The notes under the pieces: model-generated
What the model was told of the DNA's origin: nothing
What the model saw: only the letters and a program-made list of their open reading frames with translations
Databases searched by the model: none
Position numbers and translations under genes: made by a program
From: Calothrix sp. C42_A2020_038
Lineage (GTDB): Bacteria; Cyanobacteriota; Cyanobacteriia; Cyanobacteriales; Nostocaceae
Direction of reading: 5' to 3'
NCBI GenBank assembly: GCA_015272395.1
Contig: JACYLQ010000049.1
Span: forward strand, 1-56,986
DNA length: 56,986 nucleotides
In this document: one piece after another, positions 18,301 to 27,036 of the stretch
Numbering within the stretch: position 1 is the first letter of the stretch
Layout: every line of letters starts with the position of its first letter

Positions 18301-19946
18301 TTAACAATATGAGGATGTTCAGGAACTTTTTGTAGTGTTTTATATTCTTGTCGTACCCGCTCGTACAAAGAATATCTATCGCGAGTAACTAACTTTATTA
18401 CTCTTTCTATATCACCGATAGTATCCAATACATGATATGCAATAGCAAAGCTACCAGGGCGCCCTAATTGTTTAATAACTCGATAACGGTCATCAATAAT
18501 ATTATCGGCTTTCAATTTTGATATATCTATATTTATAGGTGCTGGTGCGGCTATTTTACTTAACTCTTTGAGTGCGGCGCCTGCATTTGAGTAACGGTCT
18601 AGTGCATCAAAAGCACACATTTTTTGCAACCAGTTATCCCATTGGGTTGAAAGTTGAGGGTTTAGTTGAGATGGTTTAACAGGAAATTCAGCGCTACATT
18701 CATAAATATGCTCGGCGCTATTAAAAGCAGGAGTATTCGTCAGTAGTTCATAAAATACAAGTCCCGCCGAAAAAAGGTCTGAAGCAACACTTGCTTGTCC
18801 AGGGTCACTTTGACATTCGATAGCTTGATACGCAGCATACTTTTCAAGCTCCTCTATGATATCTTCTGCAATAGTACTAGTGCGGTTAGAAACACGCGCG
18901 TAATCAAAACCAATCAATCGCGCTTGTCCTTCGGATGTAACCAAAATAGTATCTGGGGTTATATTGCGATGAACAATCTTATGCTTGTGAATATGTCTTA
19001 ACCCGCGCAGAACATCTTTGATAATAGATAGTTTTCTTTCCCAATTAAGACTTTGCTTTTTGATGTGTTGACTTAAAACCTGTCCCTTCACATCCTCTGT
19101 CACCATCACCAAGCTATTATGTTCCGGACTTTCAAAACAGTCTTGTATACCTAATATATTTTGGTGTGATGGCAGTTGCCCAAGTGCAAGCATTGCTGTA
19201 GTAATTAACCTGTATTGTTCCTCACGTTCTGCAGGTTCTAATAATGGGTCAACTTTATAAACTCGCAAACGCGCGGTTAAACCACTCATACCCATAGTGG
19301 TTTTCTTCACACGATATTCTGTATATTGTCGCAGTTCATCTGAACTAAGTTTTTCTTCTACTTGCCAGTTATGGTAGCGGAGCTGCGCTGATTTTGGCTT
19401 TGATTTACCCCTTATTGCTTGTTCAACGAAAGATATATAACTTTTAATATCTATATAACGATATTTAGGAATATAAGACTTATCTTTAAAATATTGAATA
19501 CAGCGTTTATCTAAGAATGTTACATGGGCGCCGTCTTTGCCAGCATAGTCAGTTATCTTAAGATTTACATCTGTCATTAAAACAGATGCTTGAATATGAA
19601 CTTTTTGCAACTCTTGTGTTCTGGCACGGTTAGTATCACAAATTGCTGTACTAATAACTTTTGCGTGCTTTCTTAACTTCTTTAATGGTGAAGTAAAAGG
19701 TTGATAATTATCAGGGTGCCAGTTAGGGTCATATATATCAATATTACCATGCCAGTTTTTTATATCTACAACATACACACAATGTGGTGTCAGGATGATT
19801 AAGTCTATTTCATAGATTTCCACACCTTGGCTAATCTCTAAATTAGTAAATAGTTTATATGAGTCAGGTAAGTGCGCGCGTAAATAATCAAAAGCTTTAC
19901 GTTCGGCTTCGTTCTCAGGTTGACCGATAGAAAACAGTTCAGCCAT
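15390..19946 (-). CDS. PglW-PglZ fusion: NERD nuclease domain, two protein kinase domains, PglZ domain
   Basis: 1518 residues. Residues about 8-135 form a NERD domain with a PD-(D/E)xK core (EID at 46-48, VVDIKNW with D61 and K63). Kinase-like domain 1 (about 215-465) has HRN in place of HRD (326-328) and GFD in place of DFG, so it is probably a pseudokinase. Kinase domain 2 (about 488-745) has VIK K518, HQDIKPSN with D610, and DFN with D627, and looks active. Residues about 757-795 are a repeat-derived linker. The PglZ domain (about 1090-1400) has alkaline-phosphatase-like metal motifs VVVDGLG (D1157) and IASDHGQM (D1305, H1306). PglW (NERD plus kinase) and PglZ are separate proteins in type 2 BREX/Pgl systems; here they are one chain. 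Its ATG overlaps the pglY stop by one base (TAATG), implying coupled translation. Confidence 0.85.
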   Translation of the reverse strand: MAELFSIGQPENEAERKAFDYLRAHLPDSYKLFTNLEISQGVEIYEIDLIILTPHCVYVVDIKNWHGNIDIYDPNWHPDNYQPFTSPLKKLRKHAKVISTAICDTNRARTQELQKVHIQASVLMTDVNLKITDYAGKDGAHVTFLDKRCIQYFKDKSYIPKYRYIDIKSYISFVEQAIRGKSKPKSAQLRYHNWQVEEKLSSDELRQYTEYRVKKTTMGMSGLTARLRVYKVDPLLEPAEREEQYRLITTAMLALGQLPSHQNILGIQDCFESPEHNSLVMVTEDVKGQVLSQHIKKQSLNWERKLSIIKDVLRGLRHIHKHKIVHRNITPDTILVTSEGQARLIGFDYARVSNRTSTIAEDIIEELEKYAAYQAIECQSDPGQASVASDLFSAGLVFYELLTNTPAFNSAEHIYECSAEFPVKPSQLNPQLSTQWDNWLQKMCAFDALDRYSNAGAALKELSKIAAPAPINIDISKLKADNIIDDRYRVIKQLGRPGSFAIAYHVLDTIGDIERVIKLVTRDRYSLYERVRQEYKTLQKVPEHPHIVKVIWSDSLKDGTPFILFEYLEGQDIQSLIESKNISLIQAVEVAKQTAEGLLHLHKHKVLHQDIKPSNLLLTQNGVRIIDFNIAVSDSDETDVNAGTLRYVPPDWKFSENLKLQDKIDRDLYALGIVFYECVTGRYPFEEAQPPRGKLPIHPHAISGCENLSNELVQLLMQMIAPHRKDRFNSVEDIITAINNISELEVISILAPEKEQDAKNLTPQLSSQQGKGEENYSTLLIGDGSGERSFPDKPIVLDPTGVYEIPPGYVPITTEVEWMRSFGTTNSPCWIKGQRLCDWAKEWLLVWDKLNLIAQEKQSPRLRIARLFEPVAVPDEWTEAQLLTLVTKLDSYPQENPIAHLLADVTQTDRKIWLEAPSVENLAAWLTIQVPQEYRILEKVWQQKLQHELAVYYQTDDKLGFLRRWLGIAEPNITELPQYPLEITNILEKEFDDYWTEKLYRTEAKSLDDINITSQQLGFKRIANLAYKVFENRPGFLNKVRENKIAPYLDFQQQVTLRDKQSPPKPEPLPIDASPKQALSWVTENYLPFRRWEIVVEQKPYGQRNSDRLADSFVQWILEHYPQLKFDTVENSLLNYSVAYNVQNLCSSNPVLWVVVDGLGWLDHIELLFYLTKNNQLAIESYIEPRFSILPTKTEYAKWSLYTQLLPSHASWVNDAGKGFAKMGLGKRYTDNRKAELLKDLKSRKHQLYCWDTQQFDELYHHERDWEHLYNNKRPYILEGIAKEILFFVKKYQQPENLQIVIASDHGQMLGISDQILPSGNKLDTKGRMAIGKSNDERLVVLDRERYGLPHDISVVKGAASLGAFNYTTDKKIIGSHGGLFPEEVVVGVSVLRTSVPRLPVLVTCSGKGEANKQGELTITIDNPNSVPLTNLSLGINEISKLEQPLAIKVLANSKLTFNIDIFVPSLPLNHQGDILPLTGELTFQFANAETKSVTISNDSSIVIEQLFDSGFSVEDLL
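17575..17670. repeat. pyrimidine/purine-rich cyanobacterial repeat translated in frame
   Basis: The segment contains CCTCTCCCCCGACCC...GAGGAGAGTGG...CTTCCCTTGCTGGGAAG...TTGGGGGGTTAGG, with internal inverted arms (CTTCCC/GGGAAG; CTCCT/AGGAG). It is the style of short repeat usually found between genes in Nostocales. Here it lies inside the pglW-pglZ gene and encodes residues about 757-795 (NLTPQLSSQQGKGEEN...), exactly between kinase 2 and the PglZ part. Confidence 0.7.
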
Positions 19947-22900
19947 TAGAACTCCTCCGTTGTATTCGCGTGAATCTCAGCTAACCTTCTAAGTAAAACC
20001 TCACGTGTTTCGCGCGGTAACTGCTGGAATAAAACAATAATCTCACTTTCCGTATTTTTATTCTCAATACCTTCACAGTAGATAATAATTTGCTCTAAAC
20101 TCTCTTTTTGCTCTGCTGGTAAAAAGTTTTCATGCTTACTTCTTTCTGTTTGAATTTTCTTCAAGAGGTTGCTAGCATTATTAATATTTTTGTTTTCATT
20201 AGAATCTTCTTGATTTGACATTTGATTAAGTAGCGCATTTAACCATTGTTTCGCAGCTTCTATTTGCTTGTTTTCCAGTTGGCGCCGTCTTTGCTCCAAG
20301 TCCCGAAGCATTACATCAAAGTGAGTTTGTACAGTAGTTGTGATTTCTCCATGATTTTGGTGCCAGTTTTGTAACCGTTCTATTTCTTGTACACAGTTAT
20401 CAACTGTATCAACTTTTCGATCAGCATAAATTTGTAGCAGGGTACTAAGAGTAGTTAGCTCCGAACTCAGTTCTTGATAGCTTTGTTCTTCTGGAGAGTC
20501 TATATAAAAAGATGACTTCCTAGTTAGTTCATCTTGAAGCTTTTGAACTTCTTTCGGGTTTGTTACATTACTTAATTTTTCCTTAATGTCATTAAGCTGG
20601 TCAATATAAGCTTGTATTTTATTTGCAAGATTGGCTTTTAATTGATTAACTTGATGATTGAAACGTTCAGTATTATGTAAACTAGCTTCATCTTGAGTAA
20701 TAGTTTCTAAAGCACTATTACAAGATGCAATTGAGTTTATTTGTTTACAAAGATTATCCCAACGGTTAATAAGTTGTATGTCTTCTGCTAATGAATCAAT
20801 AACATGTCCAAATTTCTGATAATTACTTTGTTCATTAGAGTTGCTAAATATATAACTTAACTTTGCATATTCTGTCTTAATCTTGGTTATCTCTTGAAAT
20901 GTTGTAACTTTGGACAATTCGTTGCGTAAGTTGTTGAGTTGTTTATTATAACTCTCTATTTTTGCTTGAAAAGCTTGAACTAATTTATCTACCTCCTTAA
21001 TAAATTTATCTGGGTGGTTCAAATTAGCTCTCAAATTATTTACACTCTCAATTGCTTCTTCACACAATTGAATTGTACTGGCATTTTGTGGTGATTTTTG
21101 GCGAATAGCTGTAATAGTTTGTTTATCTTGCTCATGCTTCTGAAATTCTTCATGCTGAGTTTGCAGAGAATCTTCAGCTTCGTGTAAGTCATCAGATAAT
21201 CTCCTAAAATCATCACAAGTGCGAACAAACTCTCTGATTTCTCGCAAGTCTCCTTGCAATTTTCGGTAGTCAGATATTTGACTTATTGGCTGTTCACATT
21301 TCTCAAAAATTTGAGATATTTTTTCTCTGACCAAATTATTAAGCTCAGATTGTAACTTTTCTAATTCTGCTGGCTTATTTTTCAGTGCGCTAGCTTTTAT
21401 CTGAACAGGCAATTTTAGCTCATTTATTTCTTTATATGCCTTAAAAATATCATATAATTCCTTTGTATTTTTCGCATCTGCTAATTTACGTCTTGCAGTA
21501 TCAAATGTATAGTTAATATCTTCCGCTTCTCTATCCTCATGATCACGCTCTAATATTATGTCATCCAATCGACAGGAAAGCTGATCCAATCTTTGTTTAC
21601 AGCTTTCGTCAGTCAGACGTGGACTTAATCGAATTATTTTCTTATTTAGGTTGTTTGCCAAAACTTTTGACATAGACGAAGAAAACTCGTTCTCACAATC
21701 AGAGATTTCTTGAATAAGAGCTTCCTTTTGTGATTCTATTTCTTCAATAATAGTTTTGTAGATGTCTTTTTCTCTTACAATAGGTACATCTAAAACTAAA
21801 TTTTCTATCTGATCTTGAATATCATCATACAGGCTTTGTGTCGCCAACGCATTTAAAGAACTATAAAGTCTTTGTATTTCATTTATACAATTGTCGATTT
21901 TGCTTTGCTCTGCAATGTCTAATAATTTACTATCACTCGCTTGTGCTGCTTTTTGTAGCTGTTCTACAAATCGAGTTGGTAAGTAAGTTGTTTGAGAAAC
22001 TTTAGACTCAAGTTTATTTATGTCAGTTTTATAGGTTTTACATTCAGATTCAGTTTTTAATAAATCTACGCGCGCGCACTCCTGATCTATAATTTGCCCT
22101 ATTTTTTCAATCACATCGTTTACAGCTTTTTGGCGCCTGTCTTCTTGCTGCTGTGTGGGTTGTATAGAAAATTTTTCTTTTGAGACTTTGTTTAAGGGAT
22201 TTTGCAAGATTTCAAAAATATTAAGCAAAACCTGAATGTCTATACCTGTAGATAAATTATCTTCTTGAAGAAGATTTTCAGCTTCTGCGACAGGTGTGAT
22301 TAAAGTATCAATTTGTGCGGCGCCTGTTTTAAGCATTTGCCAATCGCTTTTTATTTGGTCAATTTTATCGGCATCTTGCGCGGTTGCGAGATAATCATTA
22401 ATCTCCTGAATAAATTGCTGCGCTTCGTCGTAGTTAAGAGAATTTGGTATTTGAGGGTAGGGGGTTGGCTTGCGACGAATTATGGAATTTTGCCCATTTT
22501 TTACCCAAACATTGACAAAATCTTTTGGTTTCTCAAAAACATTCGTAGATGCCCAACTTTTGACTGCTTCTTTACGTATTGTCACTTGGTCTGACCTTTT
22601 CTGAGGAATACCAAACCCGCCATTGATTGATAATTCTGAACGGTGATAAGCCAGCCAACCAGCAAGCAAAATTGTAAAAGTATACTGATTATAACCAAAA
22701 GGAGGGTTAGAAAGAGTTTCCCAGATTGCACTAACTTTAACAATCTTTTCTGGGTCTTGACCTAAAGCCATTAAATTAGATATCTCGTCCCAAGCTACTT
22801 TGATGTTGCGATTGCTTGGAATATTGACAACATACTTTTGATGTACTACTTTAAATAATCCCCAAGAATTAGTAAAAACTTGGTCTACAACCGTTTTATA

Positions 22901-25354
22901 GCTTTTATCAGGAAAAACTTGAGGCAGAGAATCATTTTCTAAAAGGCATTTTGACAAATAACCAATAACTTTACCGCCTGTTGAATGACCAAAATACATT
23001 TTGTCATTATTATTTACAGTTGGAACAAACCGATATCTGTCCTCAAGCATTGCACTAACAACTTTTGAAATATCATTACGTTCAGCAATAGGTATGTTAT
23101 CTAAAACGTAACAGTGGTAAATGCAAGATTTAAATAACTCTGTGGCAATGTTGTTAATTTCCTTATCGTATATTTTTTTAATTTCACTTAAAGCAGTATT
23201 ATCGTCTTGATGCCGCATATTTTCTACGACTCCGTACTCCATTAACTTAGTAGCTAACTTATCGATAGGTTGAGAAATAATCGCTAAAATAATTTGACCT
23301 TTTATTGGGGAACTTTCTAATAGCTGCTTTACTTCATCACGAAACTCAGATAACTGTTCTTGAGTTTCTGCAATAACATAAGCTACTACCCCAGATGCAT
23401 CAATACCATCAAGAGCTTTGGGGTTTTGCAAAGCTTGTTTAAGTCTCGTTATAGTGTAGATTTTATTTTTGTATTTCCAATCTTCATTACGTAGACAATT
23501 TTTAGTTATAAATTGAGTTGGAATTGTAGTTTCGTTACCGACAAGTTTACTAATTTCAGTTTGGCAAAAATTGACAACTTTTTCTAGTGAAGGGAATTTG
23601 CCAGTTGTCTGCTCTTTGATTTTCCTTTTAATTTCATCAATTCCAAAACCATTAGAATGAAAACGATAACTATTGTCTGCTTCATTGAGATATATAATCC
23701 CTCTCTTTTCATACAATATATCTAAAGTTTCTCTGGTTTTCTTTGGTGATAATCCAGTTAAAAGGCTTAAAATCTCTTCATGCTTTTCTTTATCTCCTTT
23801 AACTATTTTTCCGTTACTAGTATAGAAAAGTAGTAAAGCCTTTAATATTAAGAATTCTTCTAATTTCGCATCGGCAGAAGCTTCCACTTTATTAACTGAA
23901 TAAGTATAATCTGAAAAAGCTGTTGAAAATCCTGAGTTATCAGCAGATTTAGAGAAATTACTTTCAAGCGCATCAACTAATTCAACTGGGTAAAGGAAAT
24001 TGATACAATCATTAACTTCAACAGGCTGGTGTTGAATAAAATTATTAACAGTTTCTTGAACAAACTGAATTGCTCCACGACCTTGAGTAAAATCTAAATT
24101 ACATAACAAGTAAGATGTTAAAGGATGTAATGGGAAACAACCTAATGTGATATCTTTTTTAAACTTATCTAGTTGCCAGTTACGATTCTGATAGTATTTA
24201 TTTGTTCGATTTTGAAAAATTTTATTGTTAATATCGTTTAATGTATCTTGCCATTTCCTTTCAAAAGCTTGCCATGCTGATGTTTGAGTCTCCTGACTAA
24301 GTAAATTATTTAATACTGACTCTAAACTTGTAGCAGGTTCATAAGTACTTTGTTGTATCTCAACTCTGGAAACTAATCGATTATAATCTTCAACGTTTTT
24401 GGACGGAATAACTAGTCCGGGTTTTCGTTGAGTTAAGCTAAGTAAACTTATCTTTCCTTTATGGTTTCCGCAAATATTAGTTATATTTTGTAATGTTGTT
24501 CCCCCTGCTGCAATAGGGTCAGTTGACCAATTTTGTAAATAGTTATAAAGTTCATCAAATATAATTAAGATTCCATTAAAACGGCTATCGTGACCTGTAC
24601 ACAACTTTGCGATTAAATCTATTAGAATATCTTCAACGTCAATATCCGCATCAAAATCTGGTCTAATTTTATCAACTCTGTAACAAATTTCTTTAACACG
24701 ATTAACAACTTGGTAGTCGTTTTCTCGTAAACAGTCAATAATATTATTAATATCGCCTTCTGGATACCCGATTTCTTCTAAATATTCTTCTGCTAATTTA
24801 CGCTTTTCTAAAGTTAAATCTTCTAAATACTGAAGAGGTTCATTGCAAATTCTGTGAGCTATTACATCAGTTATTCCTTCTCGATTTAAACTTTTTTTCA
24901 CAGCTTGTATAAACTGCCTTTTAAGGTCTTTATCGCTTCTGTCACCACTTAGACAAATTACTAAAGTTCTGCCTTGCTGTTTATAGTGCTTTAAAGCTTC
25001 CAAGATTTGATTATTGCTAGAAGTTGCAATCTCAACTTGATTTAAAACCCCTTGAGCTTCAGGACTATCATAAGGTTTCTGAAAAAAGTTTGCAATTGCT
25101 AAGGCAAAATGTGATTTTCCCTTACCATAATCCTGTACCATTAAATGGATATTCGGTTCATTCGGACTATGAAAACCACGTCTTAATGCATCTAATACAC
25201 CAACAGTAGAAGCTTTAACATTGTTTGAGTCATAATTAAAAACAAAACCTTCACATAGTCGCAAATTTTTTTCAGGGTCATCCATTAACCCAAAGTTAAC
25301 GGCATTTGCAACTATTGCTTTTTGATTAATTTTAACAAGTTGACTTAAATACAT
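19946..25354 (-). CDS. pglY: PglY/BrxC-family P-loop ATPase with long coiled-coil tail
   Basis: 1802 residues, ATG at 25354. The N-terminal region (NAVNFGLMDDPEKNLRLCEGF, VGVLDALRRGFHSPNEPNIHL) and the Walker A DYGKGKSH (75-82) with Walker B ILIIFDE (262-268) match the BrxC/PglY ATPases that are the core of every BREX system. The middle (about 300-1050) continues the family-specific region. From about 1060 to the end the sequence is dominated by heptad-like Leu/Glu/Lys/Gln, a very long coiled coil. Typical PglY/BrxC are about 1200-1300 residues, so the tail is an extra 500-700. It follows the small 25415 gene by 60 bases. The coding sequence is AT-rich and poor in GGCGCC. Confidence 0.82.
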   Translation of the reverse strand: MYLSQLVKINQKAIVANAVNFGLMDDPEKNLRLCEGFVFNYDSNNVKASTVGVLDALRRGFHSPNEPNIHLMVQDYGKGKSHFALAIANFFQKPYDSPEAQGVLNQVEIATSSNNQILEALKHYKQQGRTLVICLSGDRSDKDLKRQFIQAVKKSLNREGITDVIAHRICNEPLQYLEDLTLEKRKLAEEYLEEIGYPEGDINNIIDCLRENDYQVVNRVKEICYRVDKIRPDFDADIDVEDILIDLIAKLCTGHDSRFNGILIIFDELYNYLQNWSTDPIAAGGTTLQNITNICGNHKGKISLLSLTQRKPGLVIPSKNVEDYNRLVSRVEIQQSTYEPATSLESVLNNLLSQETQTSAWQAFERKWQDTLNDINNKIFQNRTNKYYQNRNWQLDKFKKDITLGCFPLHPLTSYLLCNLDFTQGRGAIQFVQETVNNFIQHQPVEVNDCINFLYPVELVDALESNFSKSADNSGFSTAFSDYTYSVNKVEASADAKLEEFLILKALLLFYTSNGKIVKGDKEKHEEILSLLTGLSPKKTRETLDILYEKRGIIYLNEADNSYRFHSNGFGIDEIKRKIKEQTTGKFPSLEKVVNFCQTEISKLVGNETTIPTQFITKNCLRNEDWKYKNKIYTITRLKQALQNPKALDGIDASGVVAYVIAETQEQLSEFRDEVKQLLESSPIKGQIILAIISQPIDKLATKLMEYGVVENMRHQDDNTALSEIKKIYDKEINNIATELFKSCIYHCYVLDNIPIAERNDISKVVSAMLEDRYRFVPTVNNNDKMYFGHSTGGKVIGYLSKCLLENDSLPQVFPDKSYKTVVDQVFTNSWGLFKVVHQKYVVNIPSNRNIKVAWDEISNLMALGQDPEKIVKVSAIWETLSNPPFGYNQYTFTILLAGWLAYHRSELSINGGFGIPQKRSDQVTIRKEAVKSWASTNVFEKPKDFVNVWVKNGQNSIIRRKPTPYPQIPNSLNYDEAQQFIQEINDYLATAQDADKIDQIKSDWQMLKTGAAQIDTLITPVAEAENLLQEDNLSTGIDIQVLLNIFEILQNPLNKVSKEKFSIQPTQQQEDRRQKAVNDVIEKIGQIIDQECARVDLLKTESECKTYKTDINKLESKVSQTTYLPTRFVEQLQKAAQASDSKLLDIAEQSKIDNCINEIQRLYSSLNALATQSLYDDIQDQIENLVLDVPIVREKDIYKTIIEEIESQKEALIQEISDCENEFSSSMSKVLANNLNKKIIRLSPRLTDESCKQRLDQLSCRLDDIILERDHEDREAEDINYTFDTARRKLADAKNTKELYDIFKAYKEINELKLPVQIKASALKNKPAELEKLQSELNNLVREKISQIFEKCEQPISQISDYRKLQGDLREIREFVRTCDDFRRLSDDLHEAEDSLQTQHEEFQKHEQDKQTITAIRQKSPQNASTIQLCEEAIESVNNLRANLNHPDKFIKEVDKLVQAFQAKIESYNKQLNNLRNELSKVTTFQEITKIKTEYAKLSYIFSNSNEQSNYQKFGHVIDSLAEDIQLINRWDNLCKQINSIASCNSALETITQDEASLHNTERFNHQVNQLKANLANKIQAYIDQLNDIKEKLSNVTNPKEVQKLQDELTRKSSFYIDSPEEQSYQELSSELTTLSTLLQIYADRKVDTVDNCVQEIERLQNWHQNHGEITTTVQTHFDVMLRDLEQRRRQLENKQIEAAKQWLNALLNQMSNQEDSNENKNINNASNLLKKIQTERSKHENFLPAEQKESLEQIIIYCEGIENKNTESEIIVLFQQLPRETREVLLRRLAEIHANTTEEF

Positions 25355-25414
25355 TTGATAACTTTACCTGTTTATATTTTATATAAATATTTATGATTTA
25401 TTATTTATTAGTTA

Positions 25415-25846
25415 CTAGTCAATATATTTAACGCGGTTTTCATCCCAATCAGTTGGCGCCAATTTACGGGGTAGTATTATCCAAAGGACACTTTCTAGAT
25501 GTCGAGTAGTATCAAGGTTTTTCCAAAAAAAAGTAAGTTTTGCCTCTGGTTCTGTGCGTAAATAGGTGATTAGGCAATCAAATTCACAGAGTAGCACAAC
25601 AGGTTTACTTCTGTTCATGCACATATTTTTAATTGCGTCTAGTTCACGAGCTAGATGCAAATGCAATTTTAAGAAGCGACTTGTTGCTGGTGTGCGACTG
25701 ATCAGATTGTCCCGATAACTAATGCGCTCGGCATTTTCGTACAAAGCAAGTTGTTTTAAATCCAAATCATTTGTATTATCCCACAGTAACAAATGGGGAC
25801 GGTCACTTGGTCTTGCTTCACGTAATCTTAAATCATTGATTTGCAT
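25415..25846 (-). CDS. small BREX-associated protein, BrxF-like (143 aa)
   Basis: I do not firmly recognise this protein. The hydrophobic strand followed by acid (VVLLCEFDCLITYLR) looks like a Walker B or sensor strand, and SVLWIILPRKLAPTDW resembles a sensor-1/arginine region. There is no Walker A. This pattern and the size recall BrxF, a small ATPase-like protein of other BREX types. The start at ATG 25846 overlaps the end of the DUF4007 gene by 14 bases, and pglY begins 60 bases after its stop, so it is clearly part of the operon. A role as adaptor or regulator of PglY is a guess. Confidence 0.65.
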   Translation of the reverse strand: MQINDLRLREARPSDRPHLLLWDNTNDLDLKQLALYENAERISYRDNLISRTPATSRFLKLHLHLARELDAIKNMCMNRSKPVVLLCEFDCLITYLRTEPEAKLTFFWKNLDTTRHLESVLWIILPRKLAPTDWDENRVKYID

Positions 25847-26660
25847 ATGCTTTTTCCAACAAGGTCATTGGGTCATCCCAACGACGGATTATTTGTGCAG
25901 GAGAAACCGCGCGTCTTTGCTCAATTATTGCTAATATCTCCATCTGGTTTAAACAACTTTGGAGAGTTGAAGCGTCAATGCCCAGAACAGGCGCCAGTCC
26001 CATTTTCTGATTTAAAATATCATCAGTCAGAACTGAAGTTGTGGCGCCAAAATCACGTTCCCACAGTTTGGCGAGAAAATATCCAACTAAATAACAATTC
26101 TCTAAGTTAGTGTTGTAAGCATAATATTCATCACCTTGCTTAGTCAGAAAACCACAAGATGCTAGAGCATAAGGTTCTGTATATGCGCGTAATATAAAAG
26201 AGAATCTCTGAGAAATTACATCACTCTTTTCCTCAAAAATTGCTGAACCACAATTGAGTAAATCTGTAGCTGTAAATACTTTATATTGTGGCAGAAAAGT
26301 GTAAATGAAATAAGGCCAACCACCCCAGTCATCTGGTATATTCGGTGGTTTCTGTAATCCTTTACTTCCAAAAGATAAATAAAAATGTATTATCCAACAT
26401 GTTATATTTGATTCAAGGTAAGGGTCTAATTTACAGACAAGTTTTCCCTCTGGGGTTAAATACTTCCCTTTTACCAACCCTCCCCGTTCTGCCCAGCTTT
26501 TGATTTTTCCAACTTTTGCATTTCCTAAATTGGTTCTTTCCATCAAGCTCTCAAGCGTATCATCTAAAGCTTTTTCTTCACTAGCTGCTTTGAGGATTCT
26601 ACTAACTTCCTCCCTTTTGAAAGCAAAGGTTCCATTGAAATGCATTTCTAATCGAGCCAT
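25833..26660 (-). CDS. DUF4007 family protein
   Basis: 275 residues, ATG at 26660 (a second Met is at residue 6, MHFNGTFAF). The opening HFNGTFAFKREEVSRIL, the central NITCWIIHFYLSFG...WPYFIYTFLP, and the C-terminal winged-helix-like IDASTLQSCLNQMEILAIIEQRR agree with DUF4007. That family occurs next to PAPS-reductase-like (DndC/BrxP) genes in phosphorothioation-linked and type 4 BREX loci. No such sulfur enzyme is present here. As first gene of the operon it may act as a DNA-binding or sensing component. The region 26661-27363 upstream should hold the promoter; no specific boxes were recognised. Confidence 0.75.
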   Translation of the reverse strand: MARLEMHFNGTFAFKREEVSRILKAASEEKALDDTLESLMERTNLGNAKVGKIKSWAERGGLVKGKYLTPEGKLVCKLDPYLESNITCWIIHFYLSFGSKGLQKPPNIPDDWGGWPYFIYTFLPQYKVFTATDLLNCGSAIFEEKSDVISQRFSFILRAYTEPYALASCGFLTKQGDEYYAYNTNLENCYLVGYFLAKLWERDFGATTSVLTDDILNQKMGLAPVLGIDASTLQSCLNQMEILAIIEQRRAVSPAQIIRRWDDPMTLLEKAYANQ

Positions 26661-26897
26661 AAATCATTAATCTAGCTAGTGTATTTGTTCTGTAAATCTT
26701 TAATGGTAAACTGATGTTCGACTATATACACTTAAAAAAGTATTAAATCCGGATCAAATATGATAATTTTTTGTAAAATCTGATTATTATATCTGCTAAT
26801 AGTAATATATGCATCCTCAACATCCTATATACAAGGTGTTTCTAGAAGCGTCACAGCACCTAAAATCAAGTGATTTACAATCAGTAAATTCATTATT

Positions 26898-26956
26898 TTG
26901 GAATGAGCATCCCTGCCCATCCTAGGTTTTGAGCAGGCAAGGATGCCTACTCCACA
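26898..26956. repeat. short dispersed hairpin repeat (copy A)
   Basis: GCATCCCTGCC pairs with GGCAAGGATGC, and outer arms TTGGAAT/TACTCCACAA extend it. A related element sits at 53842-53901 (TGTGGAGTGGGCATCCTTGCCC). Located upstream of the DUF4007 gene. Confidence 0.6.
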
Positions 26957-27036
26957 AATATTAAATATATACATGTGCCATCAGCCATTTATTAGTATCT
27001 GATTACTAAGCAGGTGTTGCGGACGACAATAAAATA

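Noticed and set aside
22313-22594. Plus-strand 93-residue frame inside pglY
   Set aside because: Fully opposite to a clearly coding region; Cys/Ile-rich antisense shadow.
13888-26660. Reading the operon as a DISARM system
   Set aside because: DISARM needs DrmA helicase, DrmB (DUF1998) and DrmC (PLD); none is present, whereas PglZ and PglY are the defining BREX components.
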